From Marinilabiliaceae bacterium UBA5213 (GTDB lineage: Bacteria > Bacteroidota > Bacteroidia > Bacteroidales > Marinilabiliaceae): 14,686 nucleotides of DNA. The stretch covers positions 1 to 14,686 of the forward strand of contig DHVH01000286.1 of the NCBI GenBank assembly GCA_002412555.1. Direction: 5' to 3'. The notes beneath the pieces are model-generated. The model saw only the letters and a program-made list of their open reading frames with translations. It ran no database searches and was not told the DNA's origin. The translations under genes and the position numbers were made by a program. This document shows, one piece after another, positions 7,624 to 13,977 of this stretch. Each line of letters starts with the position of its first letter. The stretch's first letter is position 1.

Positions 7624-8346
7624 ATGACAAAACTCAGTGTAAACATAAATAAAATAGCCACGCTTCGCAATTCACGAGGGGGAAATGTGCCGGATGTTCA
7701 AAAAGCAGCGATAGACGTTCAGACTTTTGGGGCGGACGGTGTAACCGTACACCCCCGGCCGGATGAGCGTCACATTACACGAAAAGATGTATTCGATATC
7801 AAAGGGGTTATCAAAACAGAATTCAACATTGAAGGATATCCCTCACCCGAATTCATGGCCCTGGTGAAAAGTGTTAAGCCCCACCAGGTAACACTGGTTC
7901 CCGATCCGCCAGAAGCCATAACCTCAAATGCCGGATGGGATACCATCCGACACCTCTCCTTTCTTCAGGACGTTATTGCTGAATTAAAGGAATATGGAAT
8001 CCGCACCTCCATCTTTTTGGGCACAGATGCAGAAATGATTTTAAAGGCCTCAGAAACCAATACCGACCGGATTGAATTATACACCGAACCTTATGCCACT
8101 AATTATCACATTGATAGAAATAAGGCCATTGCCCCCTTTGTCGAAGCTGCCAATTTAGCCAACAAAGTCGGTTTAAAAATCAATGCCGGCCATGATTTAA
8201 GTCTCCTTAATCTGAAATTCTTCAACGAGCACATTCCCTTTTTAAAGGAAGTATCCATAGGTCATGCCCTAATTTCTGAAGCCCTCTACCTCGGTCTCGA
8301 AAAAACCATCGCCCTTTATAAAGATCAGCTGATCAAGGAAAAATAG
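7624..8346 (+). CDS. pdxJ: Pyridoxine 5'-phosphate synthase
   Basis: PdxJ joins 1-deoxy-D-xylulose 5-phosphate with 3-amino-1-hydroxyacetone phosphate to form pyridoxine 5'-phosphate, the last ring-forming step of the DXP-dependent vitamin B6 route. The 240-residue TIM barrel shows LSVNINKIATLRNSRGG at the start, DGVTVHPRPDERHI (His43 and Arg45), FNIEGYPSPE (Glu70), LVPDPPEAITSNAGWD and KINAGHDLSLLN (His190), all expected active-site segments. I chose the ATG at 7624 because the conserved sequence begins at once. An in-frame ATG at 7546 would add 26 residues that do not look like the family, though the candidate -7 box at 7512 would permit it. It is followed after one base by the alpha/beta hydrolase gene. 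The other pdx genes are not in the window. Confidence 0.95.
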   Translation: MTKLSVNINKIATLRNSRGGNVPDVQKAAIDVQTFGADGVTVHPRPDERHITRKDVFDIKGVIKTEFNIEGYPSPEFMALVKSVKPHQVTLVPDPPEAITSNAGWDTIRHLSFLQDVIAELKEYGIRTSIFLGTDAEMILKASETNTDRIELYTEPYATNYHIDRNKAIAPFVEAANLANKVGLKINAGHDLSLLNLKFFNEHIPFLKEVSIGHALISEALYLGLEKTIALYKDQLIKEK

Positions 8347-8347
8347 G

Positions 8348-9151
8348 ATGAAATTGCACTGCAGAGAAACCGGCAAAGGGGCGAAAACCATAGTCATTAT
8401 TCATGGTTTATATGGCGCCTCAGACAACTGGCTGTCCGTAGCTTCTAAACTGGAAGATGACTTTCGGATTATCTTGCCCGACCAGCGCAACCACGGGCAA
8501 AGCGGGCATAGTGACATCCACACTTATGAGGCCATGGCCGATGATTTGTATGAAACCCTTCAGGAAAAAACCAAAGATAAGGTCATATTGCTTGGGCACT
8601 CCATGGGCGGAAAGACCGCCATGCGTCTGACCATGAAGCATCCTGAAATAGTCAGTCAGTTGATTGTGGCCGACATAGCCCCCAAAGATTATGGCCGCTT
8701 CGCCAACTATGGAGAAACCACAGCCAATCACGAAAACATCCTGAAAGCCATGCAAACACTCCATCCCGAACAGATGGAGAGCCGGCGCGAAATGGATGCT
8801 GCCCTCAAAAAACATTTCCCATCCAAAACCCTTCGACAATTTCTGCTCAAAAATGTCAACCGACAAAAAGGCGGTCTCTACCATTGGCAGTTAAACATTG
8901 AAGCCTTGATGAACAATTTGCCGGAACTTATGGACGGGTTTTCACATCTCAACGAAAGTCAGGCAGTCAAAGACCTGCCAACCGTTTTCATCCGTGGAGA
9001 AAAATCACCCTACATCAAGGACGAAGATTCACTGGTCATCAACCGCTTTTTCCCCGGTTCTCAGCTGGTCACCATTCCTGATGCCGGTCACTGGTTGCAT
9101 GCAGAACAACCTGAGGTATTTTTAAAAACGCTTCTTTATTACATCCAATAG
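8348..9151 (+). CDS. Alpha/beta-fold hydrolase (YbfF-like esterase)
   Basis: A 267-residue cytosolic alpha/beta hydrolase with no signal peptide. It shows IIHGLYGASDNW (oxyanion-hole HG near residue 19), LPDQRNHGQSG, the nucleophile elbow GHSMGGKTA with Ser85, a cap region at about 110-195, VFIRGEKSPYI and the catalytic His248 in PDAGHWLHAEQP. The pattern DxRNHGxS before GHSMGG fits the YbfF/ABHD11 branch of acyl esterases. I cannot assign the third catalytic acid or a substrate. The start ATG follows the pdxJ stop by one base, so the two are almost certainly cotranscribed; I see no reason to infer a role in vitamin B6 synthesis. The next gene starts 94 bp later behind its own promoter match, so this probably ends a two-gene unit. 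Confidence 0.88.
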   Translation: MKLHCRETGKGAKTIVIIHGLYGASDNWLSVASKLEDDFRIILPDQRNHGQSGHSDIHTYEAMADDLYETLQEKTKDKVILLGHSMGGKTAMRLTMKHPEIVSQLIVADIAPKDYGRFANYGETTANHENILKAMQTLHPEQMESRREMDAALKKHFPSKTLRQFLLKNVNRQKGGLYHWQLNIEALMNNLPELMDGFSHLNESQAVKDLPTVFIRGEKSPYIKDEDSLVINRFFPGSQLVTIPDAGHWLHAEQPEVFLKTLLYYIQ

Positions 9152-9219
9152 TTTTCATATGCTTTCGTAAAGAACCCACAAAAGCTCGCCATTAACTTAC
9201 ACACCCCAATATTTTTAGT

Positions 9220-9227
9220 TAATTTTG
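9220..9227 (+). promoter_or_regulatory. Candidate -7 promoter box for purU-hisHAFIE
   Basis: TAATTTTG, followed by C, matches the Bacteroidota -7 consensus TAnnTTTG. It sits in the 94-bp gap after the hydrolase gene. Initiation about 7 bases downstream (near 9234) would leave only about 12 bases before the purU ATG at 9246. No clear TTTG is present at the -33 position. The box covers the in-frame TTG at 9225, which argues against that codon as the translation start. Confidence 0.55.
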
Positions 9228-9245
9228 CGTACAATTTTTTATGTA

Positions 9246-10115
9246 ATGACTAAAACTTTCAGCGAAACAGCCATCCTTCGTATTCATTGTCCCGACCAGC
9301 GGGGCATAGTAGCACGGGTAACAGATTTTATCCATCGCAACAACGGCAATATTGTCGCATTGGACCAGCATACCGACCGGGATGAAGGCCGCTTTTTCAT
9401 GCGGGTTGAGTGGGAGCTACAAAATTTCGAATTAGACCGCGATCAAATACAACCAGCCTTTGAATTTGCCATTGCCACACCGTGCAAAATGACCTGGAAA
9501 CTGCATTTTTCCGATTACACACCCCGTATGGGTTTGTTTGTCAGTAAAATGTCGCATTGCTTGTACGACATTTTGGCCCGACACCAAAGTGGCGAAATGA
9601 AGGTAGAAATACCGTTGGTCATTAGCAACCATACCGATCTGGAAGAAGTGGTTAACAAGTTCGGAATTCAATTTGTGCACGTTCCCATAACTGCCGCCAA
9701 TAAGCAAGCGCAAGAACTAAAGGAGCTGGAAATACTCAAAGAGCACAAAATCGATTTCATCGTTCTGGCAAGGTACATGCAAATACTCTCCCAATCATTT
9801 GTGGATCACTTTCCCGAGCGGGTTATCAATATTCACCATTCCTTTTTACCGGCCTTTGTAGGTGCAAAACCCTACCATGCAGCACATGCCAGAGGCGTAA
9901 AAATCATTGGTGCCACCAGTCACTACGTCACCACCGACCTGGATGCAGGCCCCATCATTGATCAGGATGTGGCGCGTATTTCGCACCACGACAATGTGGA
10001 AAAGTTGATCCAAAAGGGACGCGACGTAGAAAAAATAGTGCTTTCAAGAGCCGTAATGGCACATATTGATCGTAAAACCCTGGTTTACAAAAACAAAACA
10101 GTCGTATTTCAATAA
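9246..10115 (+). CDS. purU: Formyltetrahydrofolate deformylase
   Basis: PurU hydrolyses 10-formyl-tetrahydrofolate to tetrahydrofolate and formate, balancing one-carbon pools. The 289-residue protein has an N-terminal ACT domain (about 8-85, with CPDQRGIVARVTDFI) and a C-terminal formyltransferase-fold domain (about 94-282). Catalytic residues align with the PurN/PurU set: Asn195 and His197 in INIHHSFLPAF and Asp233 in DLDAGPIIDQD; SHYVT is also present. The ACT domain and deformylase-type motifs separate it from PurN. I chose the ATG at 9246; the TTG at 9225 lies within the candidate promoter box. The gene ends 3 bp before hisH, so it appears to lead the his operon. HisH/HisF release AICAR, whose formylation consumes 10-formyl-tetrahydrofolate, giving a metabolic reason for the link. 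Confidence 0.94.
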   Translation: MTKTFSETAILRIHCPDQRGIVARVTDFIHRNNGNIVALDQHTDRDEGRFFMRVEWELQNFELDRDQIQPAFEFAIATPCKMTWKLHFSDYTPRMGLFVSKMSHCLYDILARHQSGEMKVEIPLVISNHTDLEEVVNKFGIQFVHVPITAANKQAQELKELEILKEHKIDFIVLARYMQILSQSFVDHFPERVINIHHSFLPAFVGAKPYHAAHARGVKIIGATSHYVTTDLDAGPIIDQDVARISHHDNVEKLIQKGRDVEKIVLSRAVMAHIDRKTLVYKNKTVVFQ

Positions 10116-10118
10116 ATA

Positions 10119-10727
10119 ATGGCCAAGCAAAACATCGTCATCATAAAATACAATGCCGGCAATATCCGATCGGTGAATAATGCCCTTATACGCCTCAACC
10201 AGGAAGCAGAGATAACTTCTGATCCGGAAAAAATTCGTGGGGCGGACAAAGTGATATTTCCCGGGGTCGGCGAAGCCAGCACCACCATGCGATTTCTTAA
10301 CGAAAGTGGCCTGTCGGAGGTCATCCAATCACTCAGACAACCAACCCTGGGCATTTGTCTGGGTATGCAACTGATGGGCAGCCACAGCGAAGAAGGCGAC
10401 GTAGCTTGCCTGAACATCTTTGACGAGCCCATCCGGAAATTTATTGTGCCCACCCCCAATGCATCCAACCTCAAAATCCCTCAGATGGGATGGAACCGCA
10501 TATTTAATTTAAAGAGTGATTTATTTGATGCTTCACTGGAAGGGCAATATGTTTATTTTGTGCACAGCTATTATGTAGCCGCAGGATCGCACACAGCAGC
10601 CACGACCGATTACATTCTCAACTATAGTTCTGCCTTGCAGCGCGATAATTTTTTTGCCACCCAGTTTCACCCTGAAAAAAGCGGTCCGGTAGGCCAGCGC
10701 ATTCTGGAACGCTTTTTAAATTTATAA
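10119..10727 (+). CDS. hisH: Imidazole glycerol phosphate synthase, glutaminase subunit
   Basis: HisH is the class I glutamine amidotransferase that feeds ammonia to HisF for closure of the imidazole ring in histidine synthesis. The 202 residues show YNAGNIRSV at the start, FPGVGEAS (oxyanion strand), the nucleophile Cys80 in LGICLGMQLMG, the sequence PQMGWNRI, YFVHSYYV and the catalytic His184 and Glu186 in QFHPEKSG. Nothing is missing and the length is typical. It lies 3 bp after purU and 3 bp before hisA, so it is translated within one operon. It must pair with the HisF encoded at 11521-12279. Confidence 0.96.
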   Translation: MAKQNIVIIKYNAGNIRSVNNALIRLNQEAEITSDPEKIRGADKVIFPGVGEASTTMRFLNESGLSEVIQSLRQPTLGICLGMQLMGSHSEEGDVACLNIFDEPIRKFIVPTPNASNLKIPQMGWNRIFNLKSDLFDASLEGQYVYFVHSYYVAAGSHTAATTDYILNYSSALQRDNFFATQFHPEKSGPVGQRILERFLNL

Positions 10728-10730
10728 GAC

Positions 10731-11471
10731 ATGACTTCCCCAATCAAGAAGATAGAGCTGATACCCGCCATCGACATCATCGATGGTAAATGCGTGCGCT
10801 TGAGCAAAGGCGATTATTACACCAAAAAAATCTACAATGAAAACCCACTGGAAGTCGCCCTTGAATTTGAACAACATGGCATTCAGCGCCTGCATTTGGT
10901 TGATTTAGACGGCGCCAAGGCCGGTCGCATCATCAATCACCGGGTTTTGGAAACCATTGCGTCAAAAACCGGACTCACCATCGATTTTGGAGGCGGCTTA
11001 AAAAGCACCAATGATTTAAAGATCGCCTTTGAAAGCGGTGCCCAAATGGTCACCGGTGGAAGCATAGCAGTTAAAAACCCGGAAGAATTTTCCGCTTGGA
11101 TAGAGCAATACGGTCCTGAGAAAATCATTCTCGGTTCCGACGTCAAAGACCAAAACATTGCCATTTCAGGATGGCTGGAAACTTCAGATTTGGATATTTT
11201 CGAATTTCTGGGCGACTACCAATCCAAAGGAGTTACCAAAACCATTTGCACGGATATAAGCAAGGACGGCATGCTTGCAGGTCCCTCCATTCAATTATAT
11301 AAAGAGATATTGGCACGTTTTCCGGAATTGTACCTCATAGCCAGCGGTGGCGTCAGCCATATGCGCGACATCGAAGCTCTTCAGGAGGCAGGAGTGCCTG
11401 CAGTCATTTTCGGAAAAGCCATTTACGAAGGTAAAATAAGCTTGAAGGAGCTGGAAAAAATGCTCGGTTAG
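10731..11471 (+). CDS. hisA: ProFAR isomerase (phosphoribosylformimino-AICAR-phosphate isomerase)
   Basis: HisA performs the Amadori rearrangement converting ProFAR to PRFAR, the substrate of HisF. The 246-residue TIM barrel shows IPAIDIIDGKCVRLSKGDY (Asp15 at the end of strand 1), the twofold half-barrel pattern DFGGGLKS and ASGGVSHMRDI, GSDVKD (Asp137) and TDISKDGMLAGP (Asp175), which supply the conserved catalytic and phosphate-binding positions. It is a full-length standard HisA, sitting 3 bp after hisH. A 49-bp gap with no recognisable promoter separates it from hisF. Confidence 0.96.
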   Translation: MTSPIKKIELIPAIDIIDGKCVRLSKGDYYTKKIYNENPLEVALEFEQHGIQRLHLVDLDGAKAGRIINHRVLETIASKTGLTIDFGGGLKSTNDLKIAFESGAQMVTGGSIAVKNPEEFSAWIEQYGPEKIILGSDVKDQNIAISGWLETSDLDIFEFLGDYQSKGVTKTICTDISKDGMLAGPSIQLYKEILARFPELYLIASGGVSHMRDIEALQEAGVPAVIFGKAIYEGKISLKELEKMLG

Positions 11472-11520
11472 CATAGCCCGGGTCAACAAGTAATAATCAG
11501 AATTTCTTAAAACCTATAAA

Positions 11521-12279
11521 ATGCTTGCAAAGCGAATCATCCCCTGCCTCGACATAAAAGATGGAATGACCGTCAAGGGCATCAAATTCCTGGAAATAAA
11601 GGCCGTTGGCGACCCGGTAGAACTGGCCGCGGCTTATGCGGAGCAGGGTGCCGACGAGCTGGTGTTTCTGGACATAACCGCCTCTCACGAAGGTCGTAAG
11701 ACCTTTGTTGAACTGGTGCACCGCATAGCACTGCACATCAACATCCCGTTTACCGTTGGCGGTGGCATCAGCGAGCTAAAAGACGCGGAAGCCTTGCTCA
11801 ATGCCGGCGCTGACAAAATTAGCATCAACTCGTCTGCTGTTCGCAACCCACAGTTAATAGACGATATGGCCAAAAACTTTGGCAGCCAGTTTGTGGTGGT
11901 GGCCATTGACGCCAAAAAAGAGGCAGAAGGGCACGACTGGGCAGTAACGGTGAATGGGGGTCGTATATTTACCGAAAAAAGATTGTTCACCTGGGCCAAA
12001 GAAGCAGAAGAGCGCGGTGCCGGAGAAATCCTCTTCACCAGCATGGATCACGATGGCGTTAAACAGGGCTTTGCCAATAAGGCACTGGCCACATTAAGTG
12101 AAAGCCTTTCCATCCCCATCATTGCATCAGGCGGTGCGGGCAACATGGAACATTTCCGCGACGCCTTTGTTGAAGGTAGAGCAGATGCAGCATTGGCAGC
12201 CAGTGTTTTTCATTACAACGAAATTTCCGTACCCCAGTTAAAGACCTATTTAAGAAAAGAGGGCATAGTCGTCCGTTAA
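11521..12279 (+). CDS. hisF: Imidazole glycerol phosphate synthase, cyclase subunit
   Basis: HisF uses ammonia from HisH to convert PRFAR to imidazole glycerol phosphate plus AICAR. The 252-residue TIM barrel has both catalytic aspartates at the canonical numbers: Asp11 in IIPCLDIKDG and Asp130 in VVVAIDAKKE. Other landmarks are FLDITASHEGR, TVGGGIS, KISINSSAV, FTSMDHDGVKQGF and IIASGGAGN. It follows hisA by 49 bp and precedes hisIE by 33 bp. Full length, no oddities. The AICAR it releases links this operon to purine synthesis. Confidence 0.97.
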   Translation: MLAKRIIPCLDIKDGMTVKGIKFLEIKAVGDPVELAAAYAEQGADELVFLDITASHEGRKTFVELVHRIALHINIPFTVGGGISELKDAEALLNAGADKISINSSAVRNPQLIDDMAKNFGSQFVVVAIDAKKEAEGHDWAVTVNGGRIFTEKRLFTWAKEAEERGAGEILFTSMDHDGVKQGFANKALATLSESLSIPIIASGGAGNMEHFRDAFVEGRADAALAASVFHYNEISVPQLKTYLRKEGIVVR

Positions 12280-12312
12280 ACATTGCATTTAAAACGTCCA
12301 AAAAAAACAAAC

Positions 12313-12912
12313 ATGAATATAGATTTCTCAAAATCCCCAGACGGACTGATCCCGGCCATCGTACAGGACAACTCAACAGGAAAAGTTTTGATGCTGGGTT
12401 ACATGAACGCTGAAGCACTTGAAAAAACAGAAAAAGAGAAACGCGTTACCTTTTTTAGCCGATCAAAAAAGCGTCTGTGGACCAAAGGCGAAGAATCAGG
12501 CAACTTTTTGAATGTCATCTCCATGGCCTCAGATTGTGACGAAGACACCCTCTTGATTAAATGTCACCCCCAAGGCCCCACCTGCCACACCGGATCTGAC
12601 ACCTGTTGGAATGAAAGCAACCAACAGGATGACATTCAGTTTTTGAAGCACCTGCAGGATTTTATTGACCAGCGCAAAGCTGAAATGCCTGACGGCTCCT
12701 ATACCACTTCACTGTTTACCAAAGGAACACGCAAAATCACCCAAAAAGTAGGCGAAGAAGCCGTTGAAACCATCATTGGCGCTATGGCCAATGACGATGA
12801 AAACTTTCTTTATGAAGGAGCTGATTTACTTTACCACCTTATCGTATTGCTGACGCATAAAGGTTTTAGGCTGGAAGATCTGGCACGAGAACTAAAAAAA
12901 AGACATAAATAA
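12313..12912 (+). CDS. hisIE: Bifunctional phosphoribosyl-AMP cyclohydrolase / phosphoribosyl-ATP pyrophosphatase
   Basis: A fusion enzyme for steps 2 and 3 of histidine synthesis. The HisI half (about residues 1-105) opens the adenine ring of PR-AMP. It shows VLMLGYMN, FFSRSKKRLWTKGE, the metal-binding DCDEDT (74-79) and the cysteine set Cys84, Cys91 and Cys98 in KCHPQGPTCHTGSDTCW. The HisE half (about 108-199) hydrolyses PR-ATP to PR-AMP and has SLFTKGTRKITQKVGEEAVE, with Glu148/Glu149, and ADLLYHL. I chose the ATG at 12313 (199 residues), which leads straight into the conserved NIDFSKSPDGLIPAI. An in-frame TTG at 12283 would add 10 residues just after the hisF stop and is unlikely. The fusion is common in Bacteroidota. 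Confidence 0.95.
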   Translation: MNIDFSKSPDGLIPAIVQDNSTGKVLMLGYMNAEALEKTEKEKRVTFFSRSKKRLWTKGEESGNFLNVISMASDCDEDTLLIKCHPQGPTCHTGSDTCWNESNQQDDIQFLKHLQDFIDQRKAEMPDGSYTTSLFTKGTRKITQKVGEEAVETIIGAMANDDENFLYEGADLLYHLIVLLTHKGFRLEDLARELKKRHK

Positions 12913-12913
12913 C

Positions 12914-12949
12914 AATAGATCGTTAGGTTATTAGGTATAACGAACTATT
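12914..12949. repeat. Intergenic imperfect hairpin between hisIE and the SRPBCC gene
   Basis: AATAGATCGTT (12914-12924) and AACGAACTATT (12939-12949) form an 11-bp inverted repeat with one internal A-A mismatch and a 14-base loop that contains TTAGGT twice. It starts one base after the hisIE stop and ends 10 bases before the next ATG. There is no run of T after it, so it is not a classical intrinsic terminator. It could be a partial terminator, a processing site protecting the his mRNA, or a chance repeat in an AT-rich gap. Confidence 0.5.
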
Positions 12950-12959
12950 AAAGTAAGCT

Positions 12960-13349
12960 ATGGCACAAAAAGATTTTAAAACCCGGATAAAAATAAAGGC
13001 CGAACTGGAAGATGTTTACGCCGCCTTTACCAACCCCTTTACCATTGAGTTATGGTCGGGTTACCCCGCAACGATGCCCTCCGAACCGGGAGCTGAATTT
13101 TCGATGCTGGAAGGAGATATCGAAGGTCGTGTTCTAGAGCTGGAGCCCAATACCAAAATTGTTCAGGAGTGGTATTTTGGCGAGCAGGAGCAGGCTTCCA
13201 TTGCCACCATTAAACTGTTTCCTTCAGGAGGCCACGTTCAGGTGGATCTTTTGCACACCAATATTCCCGAAGAGTCCTACAACGAAATAACCGAGGGATG
13301 GACTGAATACTTTCTGGGCGCCATCAAAGAGTTTTTGGAGGGTGCGTAA
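12960..13349 (+). CDS. SRPBCC / AHSA1-like domain protein
   Basis: A 129-residue single-domain protein of the START-like SRPBCC superfamily, closest in pattern to the Aha1 C-terminal (AHSA1) group. It begins with KTRIKIKAELEDVYAAFTNP, then IELWSGYPATM, a GAEFSMLEGDIEGRVLELEP stretch, KIVQEWYF, and ends with the long helix EGWTEYFLGAIKEFLEG typical of the fold. These proteins form a helix-grip cavity; bacterial members have diverse or unknown ligands, so no function is assigned. It follows hisIE by 47 bp with a hairpin in the gap and no promoter match, so it may be a read-through passenger of the his operon. A convergent hairpin follows its stop. Confidence 0.82.
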   Translation: MAQKDFKTRIKIKAELEDVYAAFTNPFTIELWSGYPATMPSEPGAEFSMLEGDIEGRVLELEPNTKIVQEWYFGEQEQASIATIKLFPSGGHVQVDLLHTNIPEESYNEITEGWTEYFLGAIKEFLEGA

Positions 13350-13354
13350 ATAGC

Positions 13355-13389
13355 CTGATACCCATCGAATAAAATCCGATGGATATCAG
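13355..13389. terminator. Bidirectional hairpin between convergent genes
   Basis: CTGATACCCATCG (13355-13367) and CGATGGATATCAG (13377-13389) pair over 13 positions around a 9-base loop. One position (13361/13383) is C-A in the plus transcript but G-U in the minus transcript, so the minus-strand hairpin is fully paired. It lies exactly between the converging stops of the SRPBCC gene (13349) and the ExbB-like gene (13397), the expected place for a shared terminator. It lacks a strong T-tract on either side, so efficiency is uncertain. Confidence 0.65.
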
Positions 13390-13396
13390 TAGGGCA

Positions 13397-13765
13397 TTAT
13401 CTCAAAAGGTAATGCCTAAACAAATACCAGATAATAATGGTAAGCATAAAAAGGGCAAAGCCATAAACAGTGCATAGCATGGAGACCCTTAAACCGGCAG
13501 CAAGCGCAGAAGCAGAAACACCCCCCATCTCCTGGATGTAAATAAGGGCCTCAAAAAGGCCGATTATTTGTCCCATAATACCATACAGCAAGGCCAGACT
13601 TCCAAAAAAAAGGATGGATGCGTTCATTCTTTTCAAAGCAGTCTTTTCAACACCATGGCGGTGGTTTAACAGAAATCGGGCGACTAAAACCGCCACCACC
13701 ACCCACATGATAAGAATGGGCAACATAAACCAAAATCCGCCTTCGTACAAATGTCTAATAATCAT
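13397..13765 (-). CDS. Small MotA/TolQ/ExbB-like membrane protein
   Basis: A 122-residue inner-membrane protein. Three hydrophobic segments are evident: about residues 12-35 (MLPILIMWVVVAVLVARFLL), 49-72 (ILFFGSLALLYGIMGQIIGL) and 92-117 (ending in FALFMLTIIIWYLF). The part from 55 to 105 follows the ExbB/TolQ/MotA proton-channel pattern: a Gly-containing helix (GIMGQIIGLFEAL), a short loop with SASALAAGLRVSML, and another helix. It is much shorter than ordinary ExbB or TolQ (about 220 residues), with one cytoplasmic loop reduced to a few residues (about 35-48). No ExbD/TolR partner lies beside it. Family membership rests on pattern only; it could be another small membrane protein. It is transcribed away from the histidine kinase gene and convergently with the SRPBCC gene. 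Confidence 0.65.
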   Translation of the reverse strand: MIIRHLYEGGFWFMLPILIMWVVVAVLVARFLLNHRHGVEKTALKRMNASILFFGSLALLYGIMGQIIGLFEALIYIQEMGGVSASALAAGLRVSMLCTVYGFALFMLTIIIWYLFRHYLLR

Positions 13766-13793
13766 AGCTATTGTTTTTAGGTTATTAATGCCA

Positions 13794-13824
13794 CAATAGT
13801 AAATAATGCCAGGGGTCTCTCAAA
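13794..13824 (-). promoter_or_regulatory. Candidate promoter of the ExbB-like gene
   Basis: On the minus strand a TTTG (13821-13824) is followed after 19 bases by TACTATTG (13794-13801). This fits the Bacteroidota -33/-7 spacing, with one mismatch to TAnnTTTG. Initiation would fall near 13787, about 20 bases before the ATG at 13765. Confidence 0.5.
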
Positions 13825-13829
13825 ACTTC

Positions 13830-13924
13830 TTATGCCAACAGAGCAAACATCCAGTCCTTCGACCATTTTTTCATGGCCAACAACCTATTTGTTGTTTGGG
13901 GTTAGAAACATGTTGTTGGCATAA
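13830..13924. repeat. Inverted-repeat cluster, possible operator
   Basis: TTATGCCAACA at 13830-13840 is repeated perfectly in inverted orientation as TGTTGGCATAA at 13914-13924. A third, related site, GCCAACAAC at 13876-13884, is a perfect inverted partner of GTTGTTGGC at 13912-13920. The sites flank the space between the two candidate divergent promoters, the left one 5 bases upstream of the minus-strand TTTG. This could be an operator for a DNA-binding regulator; alternatively it is a degenerate mobile-element end. Confidence 0.5.
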
Positions 13925-13962
13925 AACAAAGAAACACGAGCAAAGAATTGTCTTCTTTGGCG

Positions 13963-13970
13963 TATATTTG
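13963..13970 (+). promoter_or_regulatory. Candidate -7 promoter box of the sensor kinase
   Basis: TATATTTG matches TAnnTTTG exactly. It ends 7 bases before the kinase ATG (13978), so transcription starting from it would give an almost leaderless mRNA. A TTTG at the correct -33 distance is not seen. Confidence 0.45.
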
Positions 13971-13977
13971 AGCCACT

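Larger units (their letters stand above)
13766..13977. other. 212-bp divergent intergenic region with no gene
   Basis: This is the longest gene-free stretch. It separates the ExbB-like gene (minus) from the histidine kinase gene (plus). It contains a two-part promoter candidate for the minus gene (13794-13824), a -7 match for the kinase (13963-13970) and an inverted-repeat cluster between them (13830-13924). I found no convincing small open reading frame or RNA gene. Confidence 0.7.

Noticed and set aside
8420..8884. 154-residue minus-strand open frame inside the alpha/beta hydrolase gene
   Set aside because: It is the reverse complement of well-conserved hydrolase codons; its translation has no family pattern and no promoter or start context.
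9225..9245. TTG start that would lengthen PurU by 7 residues
   Set aside because: The codon lies inside the candidate -7 promoter box and the added residues precede the ACT domain without resemblance to the family.
9152..9245. Possible riboswitch or his attenuator upstream of purU
   Set aside because: The gap is only 94 bp with no stable long hairpin or histidine-rich leader frame, and the promoter match is at its far end.
12283..12312. TTG start that would lengthen HisIE by 10 residues
   Set aside because: The ATG at 12313 leads directly into the conserved HisI start; the extension is Lys-rich and unlike the family.
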